DNA of 5,357 bases from Ectothiorhodospiraceae bacterium (GTDB lineage Bacteria > Pseudomonadota > Gammaproteobacteria > Nitrococcales > AK92), in contig JAJUFY010000164.1 in the NCBI GenBank assembly GCA_029263635.1, positions 1 through 5,357 on the forward strand, given 5' to 3'. Made by a program: the position numbers and the translations under genes. The notes under the pieces are model-generated. The model was given only the letters and a program-made list of their open reading frames with translations, did no database searches and had not been told where the DNA came from. Below are positions 5,302 through 5,357 of the stretch, one piece after another (within the stretch, counting starts at the first letter, position 1; every line of letters begins with the position of its first letter).

Positions 5302-5357
5302 ATGAGCAAGCCGACAGGGGCGCCGCCGGCACCGCTGCATGACGAGAGTGGCCATAC
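5302..5357 (+). CDS. Possible start of an unidentified gene, cut by window edge
   Basis: An ATG at 5302 opens 18 codons, encoding MSKPTGAPPAPLHDESGH, that run off the window. A TGA directly precedes the ATG, so it could not start further upstream. Thirteen of 18 codons end in G or C, more than in the preceding 200 bp. However, there is no Shine-Dalgarno at a normal distance, and the opposite strand is also open through this segment. No family is recognisable from so few residues. Confidence 0.25.
   Translation, partial: MSKPTGAPPAPLHDESGH

Noticed and set aside
5060..5305. 81-codon plus-strand frame starting with GTG inside the dif-like site
   Set aside because: It has no Shine-Dalgarno, begins inside the recombination core, has about even third-position composition, and gives a Cys/Pro/Trp-rich product resembling no family.

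Overview
The window comes from a GC-rich bacterial chromosome, by eye about two-thirds GC inside genes. Most codons end in G or C, genes carry clear Shine-Dalgarno sequences, and the Xer recombination site is of the proteobacterial type. A Pseudomonadota member, probably a gammaproteobacterium, fits best. No species can be named from the sequence alone.

Layout, left to right. (1) 1-1167, plus strand: an APC-superfamily amino-acid permease whose N-terminus lies outside the window. (2) 1197-2051, plus strand: a class I SAM-dependent methyltransferase fold behind a clear signal peptide, with its own C-terminal beta-rich region. It is spaced so tightly after the permease that the two look co-transcribed. 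(3) 2088-3509, minus strand: a complete amidase-signature hydrolase with all three catalytic residues. It converges on the methyltransferase, and a strong hairpin fills the 36-bp gap. (4) 3510-3676: a divergent intergenic region with weak promoter candidates and a perfect inverted repeat. (5) 3677-4060, plus strand: a small four-helix DUF423 membrane protein. (6) 4125-4889, plus strand: a second, unrelated class I methyltransferase, cytosolic and similar to the trans-aconitate methyltransferase/Crg1 type. (7) 4890-5357: a poorly coding region, clearly poorer in GC to the right of 5058, with several dyads and one very recognisable signal, a 28-bp dif-like XerC/XerD site at 5059-5086.

The protein genes are ordinary housekeeping or accessory metabolism, and no multi-gene system is evident. 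Permease and exported methyltransferase probably form one unit, and DUF423 and the cytosolic methyltransferase may be co-transcribed. The most informative element is the dif-like site. Its XerD arm is identical to the Escherichia coli dif arm, its XerC arm is close, and its central hexamer is divergent. Either the window lies at the replication terminus, or the non-coding DNA on the right is the edge of a Xer-exploiting integrated element (a dif-using phage or IMEX). The window ends too soon to decide between these.
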